Positions 8,734-17,507 of a stretch of 64,000 nucleotides of DNA are shown here, piece after piece. Position 1 is the first letter of the stretch. Each line of letters starts with the position of its first letter. Location of the stretch: the NCBI GenBank assembly GCA_963746805.1, contig CAVVCQ010000005.1:124001-188000 (forward strand), read 5' to 3'. The position numbers and the translations under genes were made by a program. A model generated the notes under the pieces. It saw nothing but the letters and a program-made list of their open reading frames with translations, made no database searches and was not told where the DNA came from. This DNA is from DATHTC01 sp963746805. Its GTDB lineage: Bacteria; Actinomycetota; Thermoleophilia; Gaiellales; Gaiellaceae.

Positions 8734-10134
8734 CTAGTAACCCGAACGCAGGGCGTCGCGGTCGATCGCGCGCTTCAGGATCTTGCCCGTCGGCCCCTTC
8801 GGGAGTTCGTCGACGAACACGATCCGGCGCGGGTACTTGTACGCGGCCACGCGCTCCTTCGTCCACGCTTGGAGCTCGTCGGCGGAGGCGGTCGCGCCGG
8901 GGCGCCTGACCACGACCGCCGCCACCTCCTCGCCCAGTCGCTCGTCCGCGATTCCGACGACGGCCGTTTCGAGGACGTCGGGGTGGGCGTAGAGAGCCTC
9001 CTCGACCTCGCGGGGGTAGACGTTGTAGCCGCCGCGGACGATCAGGTCCTTCTTCCGGTCGACGAGGAACAGGTAGCGCTCGTCGTCGAGGTAGCCGACG
9101 TCGCCGGTCGAGAGCCAGCCGTCGCGGTCGATCGCCTCGCGGGTCGCCTCCTCGTCCTGCCAGTAGCCGGCGATGACCGACGGGCCGCGGAGCTGCACCT
9201 CGCCGACGCCGTCGACGGCTTCGTGGATGCGGATCTCGGTGCCGCCGAGCGGCTTGCCGACCGATCCGGGCTTCCGACGCTCTCCGACCCTGTACGTCGT
9301 CGCGATCCCGCTGAGCTCGGTCAGCCCGTAGCCCTCGTGCACCTCGCCGCCGAACGTCCGCTCGAAGTCGTTCGCGACCTCGATGGGGACGGCGGCGCCG
9401 CCGACGTGGGCGATCCGGATCGGCGGCAGCTCGCTCGCGTCCTGCGCCGCCTGGCAGAGCGCGATGCACATCGTCGGCACGCCGAGCAAGATCGTCGTCC
9501 GCGTCGCCGTCATCGTCGCCAGCGTCCGTTCCGCCTCGAAGCGCGGGACGACCGCGACGGCGGCGCCTGCGAGGAAGGTCGACACCAGCCCGGTGGACTG
9601 TCCGAGCACGTGCGTGAACGGCGCGGCTCCGAGCACGACGTCGTCCGGGCCGAGAAGCAGCGCCTCCGCCGCGTTGCGGGCTGCAGCGCGGATGCTGCCG
9701 TGGGTGAGGACGGCGCCCTTCGGCCGCCCGGACGTGCCCGAGGTGAAGAGGATCACGGCCGGCTCGTCGTCCTCGCGCTCGACGATCCCGGCGTTCGCCC
9801 TGCCGCCGACGGGCAGCTCGTCGTTGACGACCACGTGCGGCGTCGCGGCGCGCACGCGCTCCTCGACCTCCGGCGGGGCGAGGAGGACGTTCAGTGGCAC
9901 GACGACCGCGCCGGCGCGCAGGGCGCCGAAGAACGCGGCCACGTACGCGGGGGAGTTCGGGAGCCGCAGCGCGACGCGGTCGCCCGCCCCGACGCCGCAG
10001 GTGGCGAGCGCGGCACCCGCCTCGGTGATGCGACGGTCGAGCTCCACGTAGCTGACCGTCTCTCCCTCGAAGTACAGCGCCGGCCGGTCCGGCGCTTGCG
10101 CGGCGGTGTCGGCGACGATGTCGGCCAGGTTCAT
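8734..10134 (-). CDS. AMP-dependent acyl-CoA synthetase/ligase
   Basis: A 466-residue member of the ANL superfamily that activates a carboxylic acid to its CoA thioester via an acyl-adenylate. The P-loop-like ILFTSGTSGRPKGAVLTH is at about 130-147, the A5 motif EGYGLTELSG near 275, the hinge region DVGYLDDERYLFLVDRKKD near 365, and the catalytic lysine in PKGPTGKILKRAI near the C-terminus. I start at the ATG before NLADIVADT; a GTG 18 nt upstream is open. It diverges from the SDR gene, with a palindromic operator between them. The acid substrate is unknown; context suggests a hydrophobic organic acid. Confidence 0.9.
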   Translation of the reverse strand: MNLADIVADTAAQAPDRPALYFEGETVSYVELDRRITEAGAALATCGVGAGDRVALRLPNSPAYVAAFFGALRAGAVVVPLNVLLAPPEVEERVRAATPHVVVNDELPVGGRANAGIVEREDDEPAVILFTSGTSGRPKGAVLTHGSIRAAARNAAEALLLGPDDVVLGAAPFTHVLGQSTGLVSTFLAGAAVAVVPRFEAERTLATMTATRTTILLGVPTMCIALCQAAQDASELPPIRIAHVGGAAVPIEVANDFERTFGGEVHEGYGLTELSGIATTYRVGERRKPGSVGKPLGGTEIRIHEAVDGVGEVQLRGPSVIAGYWQDEEATREAIDRDGWLSTGDVGYLDDERYLFLVDRKKDLIVRGGYNVYPREVEEALYAHPDVLETAVVGIADERLGEEVAAVVVRRPGATASADELQAWTKERVAAYKYPRRIVFVDELPKGPTGKILKRAIDRDALRSGY

Positions 10135-10210
10135 CGTGCGAGACGATCGCACGTCCGGCAGGTGCGCGAGCGCGCCGACTCTGCCCGCTGGCCTTCCACA
10201 TGCCGAGACT

Positions 10211-10225
10211 ATCAGGTAGCCTGAT
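10211..10225. promoter_or_regulatory. Palindromic operator, site 1 of a putative regulon
   Basis: Perfect inverted repeat ATCAGG-TAG-CCTGAT. It contains a plus-strand -10-like TAGCCT (10217-10222), with TTCCAC 17 bp upstream as a possible -35, and abuts a minus-strand TAGTCT (10206-10211). A repressor here would block both the SDR operon and the acyl-CoA ligase. It matches site 2 (16142-16156, read in reverse) at 14 of 15 positions. Confidence 0.7.
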
Positions 10226-10253
10226 TCGCCCGGGAATGCGAGGAGGAACTGCG

Positions 10254-11090
10254 ATGGGTGTGCTCGACGGGAAGGCTGCGATCGTGACGGGCTCGGCCCG
10301 CGGGATCGGTCGGGCCACGGCCGAGTTGCTCGCCGAGCATGGCGCGCGCGTGCTGGTCAACGACCTCGACGCCGAGCTGGCCGAACAGGCGGCGGCGGAG
10401 ATCGAGGGTGAGACGACGGTCTTCGGCGGCGACCTGACGCAGGATGGCGTGCCGGAAGAGCTCGTCCGGCGAGCGGTGGACGCGTTCGGTCAGCTCGACA
10501 TCGTCGTCAACAACGCCGGCTACACCTGGGACGGGATGGCGCACAAGATGAGCGACGAGCAGTTTCGGGCGATGCTCGAGATCCACACCGTCGTCCCGTT
10601 CAGGGTCCTGCGCGCCGCCGCGCCCTACCTGCGCGACGCCGGCAAGGCCGACCGCGAGGCCGGGCGCGAGATCTTTCGCAAGGTCGTCAACGTCGCCTCG
10701 ATCTCGGGCACGCAGGGAAACCTCGGGCAGGCGAACTACTCGGCTGCGAAGGCCGGCCTGGTCGGCCTCACGAAGACGCTCGCGCGCGAGTGGGGCGCGT
10801 TCAGGGTCAATGTCAACGCGGTTGCGTTCGGGTTCGTCGAGACGCGCCTGACGGCGGCATCCGACGACGACGGCGGCGGCGAGACGTTCGTCAAGAACGG
10901 GCAGGAGATCCGGCTCGGGATCCCGGAGAAGATGCGCCAGCTCGCGCCGACGATCATCCCGCTCGGCCGGCCAGCGACGGCGGAGGACGCCGCCGGGCCG
11001 ATCTTCTTCCTTTGCTCGCCGTGGTCGAACTTCGTGCACGGCCAGGTGCTCACTGCGAGCGGCGGCCAGACGACCGGGATGACGACATGA
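10254..11090 (+). CDS. Short-chain dehydrogenase/reductase (FabG-like)
   Basis: A 278-residue classical SDR, NAD(P)-dependent, probably a 3-oxoacyl-CoA or 3-hydroxyacyl-CoA oxidoreductase given its neighbours. It has the cofactor motif TGSARGIGRA at 12-21, NNAGYTW near 88, the catalytic serine in VNVASISG, and YSAAK near 170. A good ribosome-binding site (GAGGAGG) precedes the ATG at 10254. The stop overlaps the next ATG (ATGA), so it starts an operon with the MaoC hydratase, the amidohydrolase, the CoA-transferase relic and the MarR gene. Confidence 0.9.
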   Translation: MGVLDGKAAIVTGSARGIGRATAELLAEHGARVLVNDLDAELAEQAAAEIEGETTVFGGDLTQDGVPEELVRRAVDAFGQLDIVVNNAGYTWDGMAHKMSDEQFRAMLEIHTVVPFRVLRAAAPYLRDAGKADREAGREIFRKVVNVASISGTQGNLGQANYSAAKAGLVGLTKTLAREWGAFRVNVNAVAFGFVETRLTAASDDDGGGETFVKNGQEIRLGIPEKMRQLAPTIIPLGRPATAEDAAGPIFFLCSPWSNFVHGQVLTASGGQTTGMTT

Positions 11091-11887
11091 GCTTCGACGT
11101 CAACGCGATAGGCCGCGCCGGCGACGAGCGACGCTACGAGGTGTCGGCGTCCGCGCTCCAGGCGTACGCCGAGGCGACGGACGACGTTCCCGGCGGCCCG
11201 GTGTTCGCGATCGTCCCGGTTTGGGACGCGATCGCGCCCGCGTCGCGGGCCGTCGCCTCCGACGAGGCGCGCAAGCGGGTCGTGCACTACGAGCAGGACA
11301 TGCTGCTCCACCGGCCGATCGAGGCGGGGATGACGCTGGTCTCGCAGGCGACGCCCGTCGCGCTGCTCGGCCGTCCGAACGGCACGTCGCTCGTGATCAA
11401 GACGGAGACGCGGACGTCCGACGGCGTGCTCGTGAACGAGCAGTACGTGACGGAGTTCTTCCGCGGCGTCGAGACCGAACGGAGCGTCGGCGAGCGTGCG
11501 CCGGACCACCGCCTCGAGAGCGACGGGACTCCGATTGCAGAGATCGCGTATCCCGTCGCCGACGACCAGACGGTTCGCTATGCCGCTGCCTCGGGCGACG
11601 ACTTCGCGATCCACCTCGACGACGAGTTCGCTCGCAAGGTCGGGCTGCCCGGAAGGATCGTCCACGGTCTCTGCACGATGGCCTTCGCCGGTCGCGCCGT
11701 CCTCGAAGCCGCGGGCGTCGACGATCCGCGGGCGGTGAGACGCCTCGCTGTGCGCTTCTCCGCGCCGCTCTATCCCGGCGACACGGTGACGACCCGCATC
11801 TGGCGCGTCGACGGCGGCTTCGGCTTCGACGCGCTCGGCGGAGACGGCAAGGCCGTGATCAAGGACGGGCGCGCGGAGCTGCGGTGA
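11087..11887 (+). CDS. MaoC-like double-hotdog enoyl-CoA hydratase
   Basis: A 266-residue protein with two hotdog halves. The C-terminal half carries the hydratase-2 active-site pattern, with Asp and His six residues apart (SGDDFAIHLD) followed by GLPGRIVHGLCTMAF. The usual Asn-Pro between Asp and His is replaced by Phe-Ala, which may alter substrate fit. The N-terminal half is degenerate, as is common for the structural half. Expected reaction is (R)-specific hydration of an enoyl-CoA. It overlaps its neighbours at both ends (ATGA, GTGA), so it is tightly coupled in the operon. Confidence 0.85.
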   Translation: MSFDVNAIGRAGDERRYEVSASALQAYAEATDDVPGGPVFAIVPVWDAIAPASRAVASDEARKRVVHYEQDMLLHRPIEAGMTLVSQATPVALLGRPNGTSLVIKTETRTSDGVLVNEQYVTEFFRGVETERSVGERAPDHRLESDGTPIAEIAYPVADDQTVRYAAASGDDFAIHLDDEFARKVGLPGRIVHGLCTMAFAGRAVLEAAGVDDPRAVRRLAVRFSAPLYPGDTVTTRIWRVDGGFGFDALGGDGKAVIKDGRAELR

Positions 11888-12747
11888 CCATCGACCTCGC
11901 CGCGATCCGCGCGATCGATTTCCACACGCATGCCGAGGTCGGCCGGACGGGGGAAGACGGCCTCCGTCCGGAATGGCGGGACGCGGCGAAGAAGTACTTC
12001 GGCGAAGGCGGCGAGCCGACGGTCGAGGACGTGGCGGCGTACTACCGCGAACGCAACATCGCAGCGGTCGTCTTCACCGTCGACGCCGAGACCGTCACGG
12101 GTCGCGCCGCGGTGCGGAACGAGGAGATCGCCGAGGTCGCCGCTGCGAACCCCGACGTGCTGATCCCGTTCGCATCCGTCGACCCGCACAGGCCGAACGC
12201 GGTGGACGAGGTGCGCCGCCTCGTCCGCGACTACCGCGTACGCGGCTTCAAGTTCCACCCGAACATCCAGGCGTTCTTTCCGAACGACAGCGCGTTCTAC
12301 CCGCTCTACGAGGCGATCGAGGAGGCCGGAGTCCCTGCGCTCTTCCACACCGGCCATTCGGGGATCGGCTCCGGCCTGCCGGGCGGCGGCGGCATCCGGC
12401 TCAAGTACTCGAACCCGATGTGCGTGGACGACGTCGCCGTCGACTTTCCCGATCTGAAGATCGTGCTCGCCCACCCGTCCTTTCCGTGGCAGGACGAGGC
12501 GATCTCGGTTGCGCTGCACAAGCGGCAGGTCTACATCGACCTGTCCGGCTGGTCGCCCAAGTACTTCCCGCCGCAGCTCGTCCGCTACGCGAACACGCAG
12601 CTGCGGGATCGCGTCCTGTTCGGCTCCGACTACCCGATGATCACGCCCGACCGCTGGCTTTCCGACTTCGAGCAGGCCGACTTCAAGGACGAGGTCCGGC
12701 CGCTGATCCTGAAGGACAACGCGGCCCGTCTCCTCGGATTGTCGTGA
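11884..12747 (+). CDS. Amidohydrolase-family (ACMSD-like) metal-dependent hydrolase or decarboxylase
   Basis: A 287-residue amidohydrolase-2 (PF04909-type) TIM-barrel protein. Metal-site residues are visible: HxH in AIDFHTHAE (His14, His16), FHTGHSG and AHPSFPW near 195, and the aspartate in FGSDYPMI near 255. The family includes decarboxylases of aromatic or ring-cleavage acids and C-C hydrolases, so this could be the ring or carboxyl-processing step of the cluster. The GTG start overlaps the MaoC stop. Confidence 0.85.
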   Translation: MTIDLAAIRAIDFHTHAEVGRTGEDGLRPEWRDAAKKYFGEGGEPTVEDVAAYYRERNIAAVVFTVDAETVTGRAAVRNEEIAEVAAANPDVLIPFASVDPHRPNAVDEVRRLVRDYRVRGFKFHPNIQAFFPNDSAFYPLYEAIEEAGVPALFHTGHSGIGSGLPGGGGIRLKYSNPMCVDDVAVDFPDLKIVLAHPSFPWQDEAISVALHKRQVYIDLSGWSPKYFPPQLVRYANTQLRDRVLFGSDYPMITPDRWLSDFEQADFKDEVRPLILKDNAARLLGLS

Positions 12748-12780
12748 CAGAGCACACACGACCGAGGACGGGCCTCTGAG

Positions 12781-12971
12781 ATGGCCGAGCTCGTGGGGCT
12801 GGCAGAGGCGGTGCGCGGGCTCGTCGAAGACGGGCAGACGATCGCCCGGAGCACGCACGCGCGCGTACGGGCTGGCCGCTCCGCGTCGCGGCCGATCTGC
12901 GCGAGACTCGCCGTCCGACCCGGCGCGAGCTCGCCGCGCTTCGCGCCCTGCGCACGAAGGGAGCGGCATGA
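12781..12971 (+). pseudogene. Relic of a two-subunit CoA-transferase locus (internal deletion)
   Basis: The stretch opens with an ATG and about 22 codons (MAELVGLAEAVRGLVEDGQ) that look like the N-terminus of a family I CoA-transferase alpha subunit. After about 12850 another frame reads like the C-terminus of the beta subunit (TGWPLRVAADLRET, then RRELAALRALRTKGAA) and stops at a TGA that overlaps the MarR ATG, as in an intact operon. Both ends of the pair are thus kept while the body of both genes, more than 1.2 kb, is missing. The subunit assignments are by eye; the deletion reading is an inference. Confidence 0.6.
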
Positions 12972-13516
12972 CGGACGTCACGGCGCGCGTGGGCGGCTCG
13001 TCGCCCGGCGCCGAACCGTATGCGACGATGGCCGGCGTGGCGCACCCCGCTTCCGCCGACGAGCTCCACGACGAGACCGGCGAAGAGCCGCGCGTCAGCT
13101 ACGTCGTCGCCCGGCTCGAGCGGGCGCTCCGCCAGGCGATCAACGAGCGCGTGCGGGAGCACGGCCTGACGACGTTGCAGTACACGACGCTGAGCGTGCT
13201 CGGCCGCCGCCGCGGCGGTCTCTCGAACGCGCAGCTCGCACGCCGCTCGTACATGACGCCGCAGTCGATGAGCGAGGTGATCGAGGCGCTCGAGCGGGCG
13301 GGGCTGATCGAGCGGGCGCCGCATCCGAACCACCGGCGCGTCCTCCCGGCGACGCTGACGGCGAAGGGTCGTCGCGTGCTGGCGGTCTGCGAAGACGCCG
13401 TCGGTGCGATGGAGGAGGAGATGATGCGCGAGCTCGGGCCCGCGGAGCGCACGGCGCTGCTCGAGGCGCTCAAGAGCTGCGTGCGCTCGCTCCACGCCGG
13501 CTTCCCGAACGACTGA
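12968..13516 (+). CDS. MarR-family transcriptional regulator
   Basis: A 182-residue winged-helix regulator. The DNA-binding region runs from LTTLQYTTLSVLG through SNAQLARRSYMTPQSMSEVIEALERAGLIERAPHP in two stretches, with the wing at HRRVLPATLTAKGRRVL (about 115-135). A disordered 40-residue N-terminus precedes the dimer helices. The start has a GGGAG site and overlaps the stop of the CoA-transferase relic. As the only regulator in the island it is the likely binder of the ATCAGG operators, and a phenolic or CoA-ester inducer would be typical of the family. Confidence 0.9.
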   Translation: MTDVTARVGGSSPGAEPYATMAGVAHPASADELHDETGEEPRVSYVVARLERALRQAINERVREHGLTTLQYTTLSVLGRRRGGLSNAQLARRSYMTPQSMSEVIEALERAGLIERAPHPNHRRVLPATLTAKGRRVLAVCEDAVGAMEEEMMRELGPAERTALLEALKSCVRSLHAGFPND

Positions 13517-13527
13517 CTGACGACCTC

Positions 13528-13561
13528 GGCGGAAGGGAGAGGACGGCCTCCCCCTTCCGCC
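13528..13561. terminator. Bidirectional terminator-like hairpin
   Basis: GGCGGAAGG and CCTTCCGCC arms, with inner GGAG/CTCC pairing, between the convergent MarR and esterase-like genes. There is no clear T-tract. Confidence 0.55.
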
Positions 13562-13571
13562 GGACGTCGAC

Positions 13572-16043
13572 TCAGCAGCCGAGCAGCACCTGGATGTCGC
13601 GGGCTCCGGCGACGAGCTGCGCCGCCTGATCCGCGGTCAGGCTCCGACCGGACTCGCGCTGCGCAGTCGCCACGAACTCGGCGAGCTCGTCGCAGACGAT
13701 CCGCGTGTGCTTCTTCGGCAGCTGCCGTCCCGCCTGCTCGAGCGAGCGCAGCAGCTTCCCGTTCGCCTGCTTGTCCAGGTCGTACGACGCCAGCAGCGCC
13801 GTCAGGTCGTCGAGGAGCTCGGCCGGCCCCTTCGAGACAGGCGCCTCGCCGAGCGGCTGCCCGCCGGGACCGTTCTCGAAGGTCAGCCAGCGCGCCTTCG
13901 GCGGCCGCTGCGACACACCGGGCCTCGTGTAGTCGCACACGCCGGTCGGGAAGGCGGCCTGCAGGCGTGCCCACTGGTCGTCCGTGAACGCGATCACGCC
14001 GTAGTCGGTGCGTGAGAGCGGCTTCGTCTGGCACTTCATCACGTCCTGCGTGAGCGGCCCGCCCGCGGCGATCCGCGGCGCCGTGTAGTGCTGCCACGTG
14101 CCGTTGCAGGTCATGTCGCCGCGGACCCCGTCCGCCATGAAGCACGTGTCGACGAGGTCGGCCGGCTTCGCGCGCTGCACCTTTACCGACTGCGGGTCGC
14201 CGCTCGTGTCGGCCGCGAGGTTGTCGAGCCACTGCCGCAGGGCGTCGAACTGCGACGGGACGACGCCTCCGGTCCGCGAGAGCCACACGATCTGGTTTGC
14301 GTGGTGTCCATTCGAGCGGTCGAGCCGCGCGCGGTACGAGAAGGTCTCGAACGCCGGATGGAAGCCCGTGTCGTCCATCTGGAAGCCCGTGCGGTTGTCG
14401 ATCTCCGGGATGTCGGCGGCCCCGCTAGCCGCTGTTCATGCGGCCGGTGGCGTAGAGGATCTCGAGCGCCGCCGGATCGGCGGTCTTGCGCTCCGGCGTG
14501 AAGTTGCCGTCGATATCGATGCCGCCGATCTTCGAGTTCAGGTCGACGAACTGCTCCGGTGTGATCTGGCCCGCGAGCAGCGCGTTCAGGCCGTACTGGA
14601 CGCCGACGTTGTCGGTTGCGCTGCGGCCCTTTCCGTTCGGCGCGTCGGGCGTCACGACGACGCCGAAGACCGATCGGAGGAAGTCGAACGTCCCACACCG
14701 CTCTCCCGTCGGATTCGTCGGGCTCCAGATCAGCGCGGCGGGCAGGCCGCAGCCGACGCCGGAGGCCGGCAGCAGCTCGGTGCGGTCGGCGCCGAAGGCG
14801 AGGATCTTCTGGCCGCAGAGGTTGTCCGGGTTCGTGGGGTTGCTCCCCCAGACCGGCAGCCGCGAGGCGGCGGTCGGGAAGAGCGCGTTCGGCGGCGAGG
14901 TGGCGTGGCCCGGATTGAGGAGCGGGCTCGTCGGCCAGAAGTAGTGGAACAGGAGCCGGCAGTCGAGCGAGCCGAGGACCTGCGTCAGGTGGTCGGGAAA
15001 GACCTGGCTCGTGCTCAAGCCGTCGAGGAGGCCAGGGTAGTTCTCGGCGAGAAGGTGCTGCTGCATCGACGCTGCCGAGCCGCCGCTCCCCATCGTGTAG
15101 AGCAGCGGCCCGTAGCGCTCGACGACGATCTCCTTCGTCATCATCGTCGCCTCGGCGGAGGTCAGGTCGCTGCAGTTGTTCGCGTAGATGTTGAGGCTCG
15201 ACGTGGCGACCGCGAAGCCGAGCCCGAGCTGCGCCGCCTGCAGCACGTTGCCGGGCGCGGTCTGAACGTGCTGGTTCCCGCACGCGCCGCCGAACGGATG
15301 GAAGAGCTTCCTGCTCCACGGCTGGCTCGTCGACCACGGCTCGATCGGCCTTGCCGGGTCGACGAGCACCGCGATCTGGTAGATGCCGCGGTTCGCAGTC
15401 CCGGTGACGCGCTGCACGATGAACGGGACCGTCTTGCCCGCGTCCGTGGTCGTCTGCGCGATCGATGCGGCCGGCGGCGGGCTCGCCGGGTCGTACGGGA
15501 CGAACTGGGGCGGCGTGGCCGTGTTCCGGTAGAGGAGCTCGACCCTCGTCGGTGCGTTGCACTGCGCGTCGATCGCGGTGCCGAGCGGCGGGTTCGACGC
15601 GTTCGGGTTGCAGAAGAAGGGCGTCACCTGCGGCCCGGAGAAGACGGGGCCGCCGATCGGGTGGTTGCGGATCGCGACCTGCCGGCCGTAGCCGCCCTCC
15701 GGTCGCGCGACGAGTACGTTCTGGCCGACCTGGAGCCCGGTCACGAGCCCCTCGTAGCGGCCGTTCTCGCGGACGGCGAACGCACCGGTCACGTCCGCGC
15801 CGTTCAGGTCACCTTCACCGACGCAGGCGCCGCGTCGCCGAGGTCGATCCGGACGAGCGCGTCGCCGCCGGAGATCAGGTCGGCGCGGTTCGACAGCACG
15901 CTGATCGCTTCGATGCTCGTCGGTGTGCTGCCCGCCTCGCCCCCGGCGAGCGCCTGACCGGCGGACGCCGACGCGACGACAGCGAGAGCGACGACGGTCA
16001 CCGCGGACCGGAGACGCCGCTCTCCAAAGAGAGCTTGCACCAT
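13572..16043 (-). pseudogene. Secreted tannase/feruloyl-esterase-like protein (DUF6351 type), two apparent frameshifts
   Basis: A secreted protein of about 820 residues if two one-base shifts are repaired. It starts at the ATG 16041-16043 after a GGAGG site, with a signal peptide (SAVTVVALAVVASASAGQALA). The first shift is near 15809, where ...ASVKVT meets LNGADVTGAFA; one C seems missing. The second is near 14424, where ...YATGRMNSG meets GAADIPEIDNRTGF. The middle part has a nucleophile-elbow-like MGSGGSAASMQQHLLAENYP, recalling tannase-type alpha/beta hydrolases, and several Cys. All three parts keep strong GC3 coding bias, so damage is recent or a sequencing error. It diverges from the ABC transporter genes, with operators between. 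Family name is from memory; the esterase role is an inference. Confidence 0.6.
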
Positions 16044-16141
16044 CGTTCCCTCCTTCGGAAGACGCCTCGTCGCGCCTCCGGCTCGCCCCAAGGGGCCGGC
16101 GCGCAAGGCGCTGCCCCACTACCTCCAGATCCGGCGACCGT

Positions 16142-16156
16142 ATCAGACTACCTGAT
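16142..16156. promoter_or_regulatory. Palindromic operator, site 2 of the putative regulon
   Basis: ATCAG-ACTAC-CTGAT, flanked by T and A so the palindrome extends to TATCAG...CTGATA (16141-16157). Read on the minus strand it is ATCAGGTAGTCTGAT, one base different from site 1. It contains TAGTCT, a -10-like hexamer pointing at the esterase-like gene. Confidence 0.7.
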
Positions 16157-16160
16157 ACTG

Positions 16161-16175
16161 ATCAACCAACCTGAC
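16161..16175. promoter_or_regulatory. Weaker second operator copy
   Basis: ATCAACCAACCTGAC, 19 bp (about two helical turns) from the start of site 2 and matching it at 11 of 15 positions. A further half-site TATCAGG follows at 16199-16205. This could allow cooperative binding in the divergent promoter region. Confidence 0.4.
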
Positions 16176-16233
16176 ACAGCCCTGCGAACGTAAAGCTGTA
16201 TCAGGCTCCCTTCCATTGAGCCCGCGGACCCTC

Positions 16234-16239
16234 TAGAGT
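16234..16239 (+). promoter_or_regulatory. Candidate -10 of the Liv-type transporter operon
   Basis: TAGAGT with TTCCAT 17 bp upstream (16211-16216) as a possible -35. The predicted transcript has a leader of about 60 nt with an AAGGAG site before the ATG at 16306. Confidence 0.4.
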
Positions 16240-16305
16240 CGCGCGCACGGGAAACCGGACGTCCGCCCAAGTCGGCCGAACGTCCCCGAGACCAAGGAGC
16301 ACCGG

Positions 16306-17481
16306 ATGAGCAGAAGGCTCGCCATCGCGCTGACCCTCCTCGCCTGCGTGGCGGTGCTGCCGCTGCTGACAGGCTTCGCCGAGGGCAAGCAGGCGTTCAG
16401 GGGAACCGTCTACCTCGGCATGGACACGCCGCTGACCGGCCCTCAGGCGGTCGTGGGCCAGGGCGACCGCGAAACCGTGACGGCGCTCGTCAACTACTGG
16501 AACTCCCGCGGTGGGATCAAGGGACGCAGAGTCGTCGTCGACGTCCTCGACAACGCCTCGAACCCGTCGCAGGGCGTGCAGAACGTCCAACGCTTCATCG
16601 GCGACTCGAAGTACGTCGGCATCCTCGGCTCCGGCAACGCGGCCGCGGCGGTCGCCACCGCGCCGCTCGCGACGCAGGGCCAGATCCCCTTCATCGCGCT
16701 CTCGCCGCCAACGACGATCGTGCAGCCGGCGCGGCCCTTCGTGTACGTCGCGCTGCCGACGTCGCGCCTGTACGCCTACAACATGGCCCAGTACCTTCGG
16801 CGACAGGGCATCCGCCGGATCGCGCTGATGGGCGACAACGGCGGCTTCGGACGCGACGGCGTCGGTCAGGTCCAGGGGCTCGCGCGCGCCTACGGCTTCA
16901 CCGTGACCGAGAGCGTCATCTTCGCGCCCACCACGACGAGCTTCACCGCGGAACTGGCGCGGATCAAGAGCTCCGGCGCCCAGGCGCTATGGCTCTGGAC
17001 CGTCACCCCGGCCGCGGCCACGATCGTGAAGGAGTTCCGCCAACTCCAGCTCTCGCAGCGGCTCGTCCTCACGGGCGGGAACCTCGCGCCGCAGTTCCTG
17101 CAGGGCACCTGCCCGGACGTCAACGGCGCGCTCGTCAACGGCTACCTCGGAAACGTCTGGAGGTCGCTGCCGAGGAGCAACCCCAATCGCGTGCACGGAC
17201 AGCTCGTGGAACGGCTCGTCAAGCATCCGATCTCGGTCTTCAACGTCGACGCCTCCACGGCGCTCTACGCGTTCAAGGCCGGCATGGAGCGCGGCGGCTT
17301 TTCGCGCGCCGCCATCAACACGGCGCTCGAGACGAAGATCCGCGGGCTGCCGACGCCCGGCGGCAGGCTCTACTACTCGCGCACGAACCACAGCGGGATC
17401 CAGCTGCCGAGCATGTGGGCCGGCCGGATCGCCTCGTGCAGGCCGACGCCCCTGTTCGGGACGGCGTTCACGAAGAGGTAG
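16306..17481 (+). CDS. ABC transporter substrate-binding protein (LivJ/LivK type)
   Basis: A 391-residue periplasmic-binding-protein type I protein (Peripla_BP_6), exported by an N-terminal signal peptide (residues 1-24). It shows the family pattern of TPLTGPQAVVGQGDRE near 45, NSRGGIKGRRV near 70, and GIRRIALMGDNGGFG near 165. It begins the liv-like cluster: binding protein, two ATPases, two permeases. Although the family is named for branched-chain amino acids, relatives next to CoA-dependent catabolic genes often bind aromatic acids or other hydrophobic carboxylates, which fits the island here. Confidence 0.9.
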   Translation: MSRRLAIALTLLACVAVLPLLTGFAEGKQAFRGTVYLGMDTPLTGPQAVVGQGDRETVTALVNYWNSRGGIKGRRVVVDVLDNASNPSQGVQNVQRFIGDSKYVGILGSGNAAAAVATAPLATQGQIPFIALSPPTTIVQPARPFVYVALPTSRLYAYNMAQYLRRQGIRRIALMGDNGGFGRDGVGQVQGLARAYGFTVTESVIFAPTTTSFTAELARIKSSGAQALWLWTVTPAAATIVKEFRQLQLSQRLVLTGGNLAPQFLQGTCPDVNGALVNGYLGNVWRSLPRSNPNRVHGQLVERLVKHPISVFNVDASTALYAFKAGMERGGFSRAAINTALETKIRGLPTPGGRLYYSRTNHSGIQLPSMWAGRIASCRPTPLFGTAFTKR

Positions 17482-17507
17482 GCGAGCCGGCGACGGGAGC
17501 ACTGCAC

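Noticed and set aside
12744..12779. An 11-codon GTG frame overlapping the amidohydrolase stop
   Set aside because: Too short and without conservation evidence; probably part of the scar of the CoA-transferase deletion.
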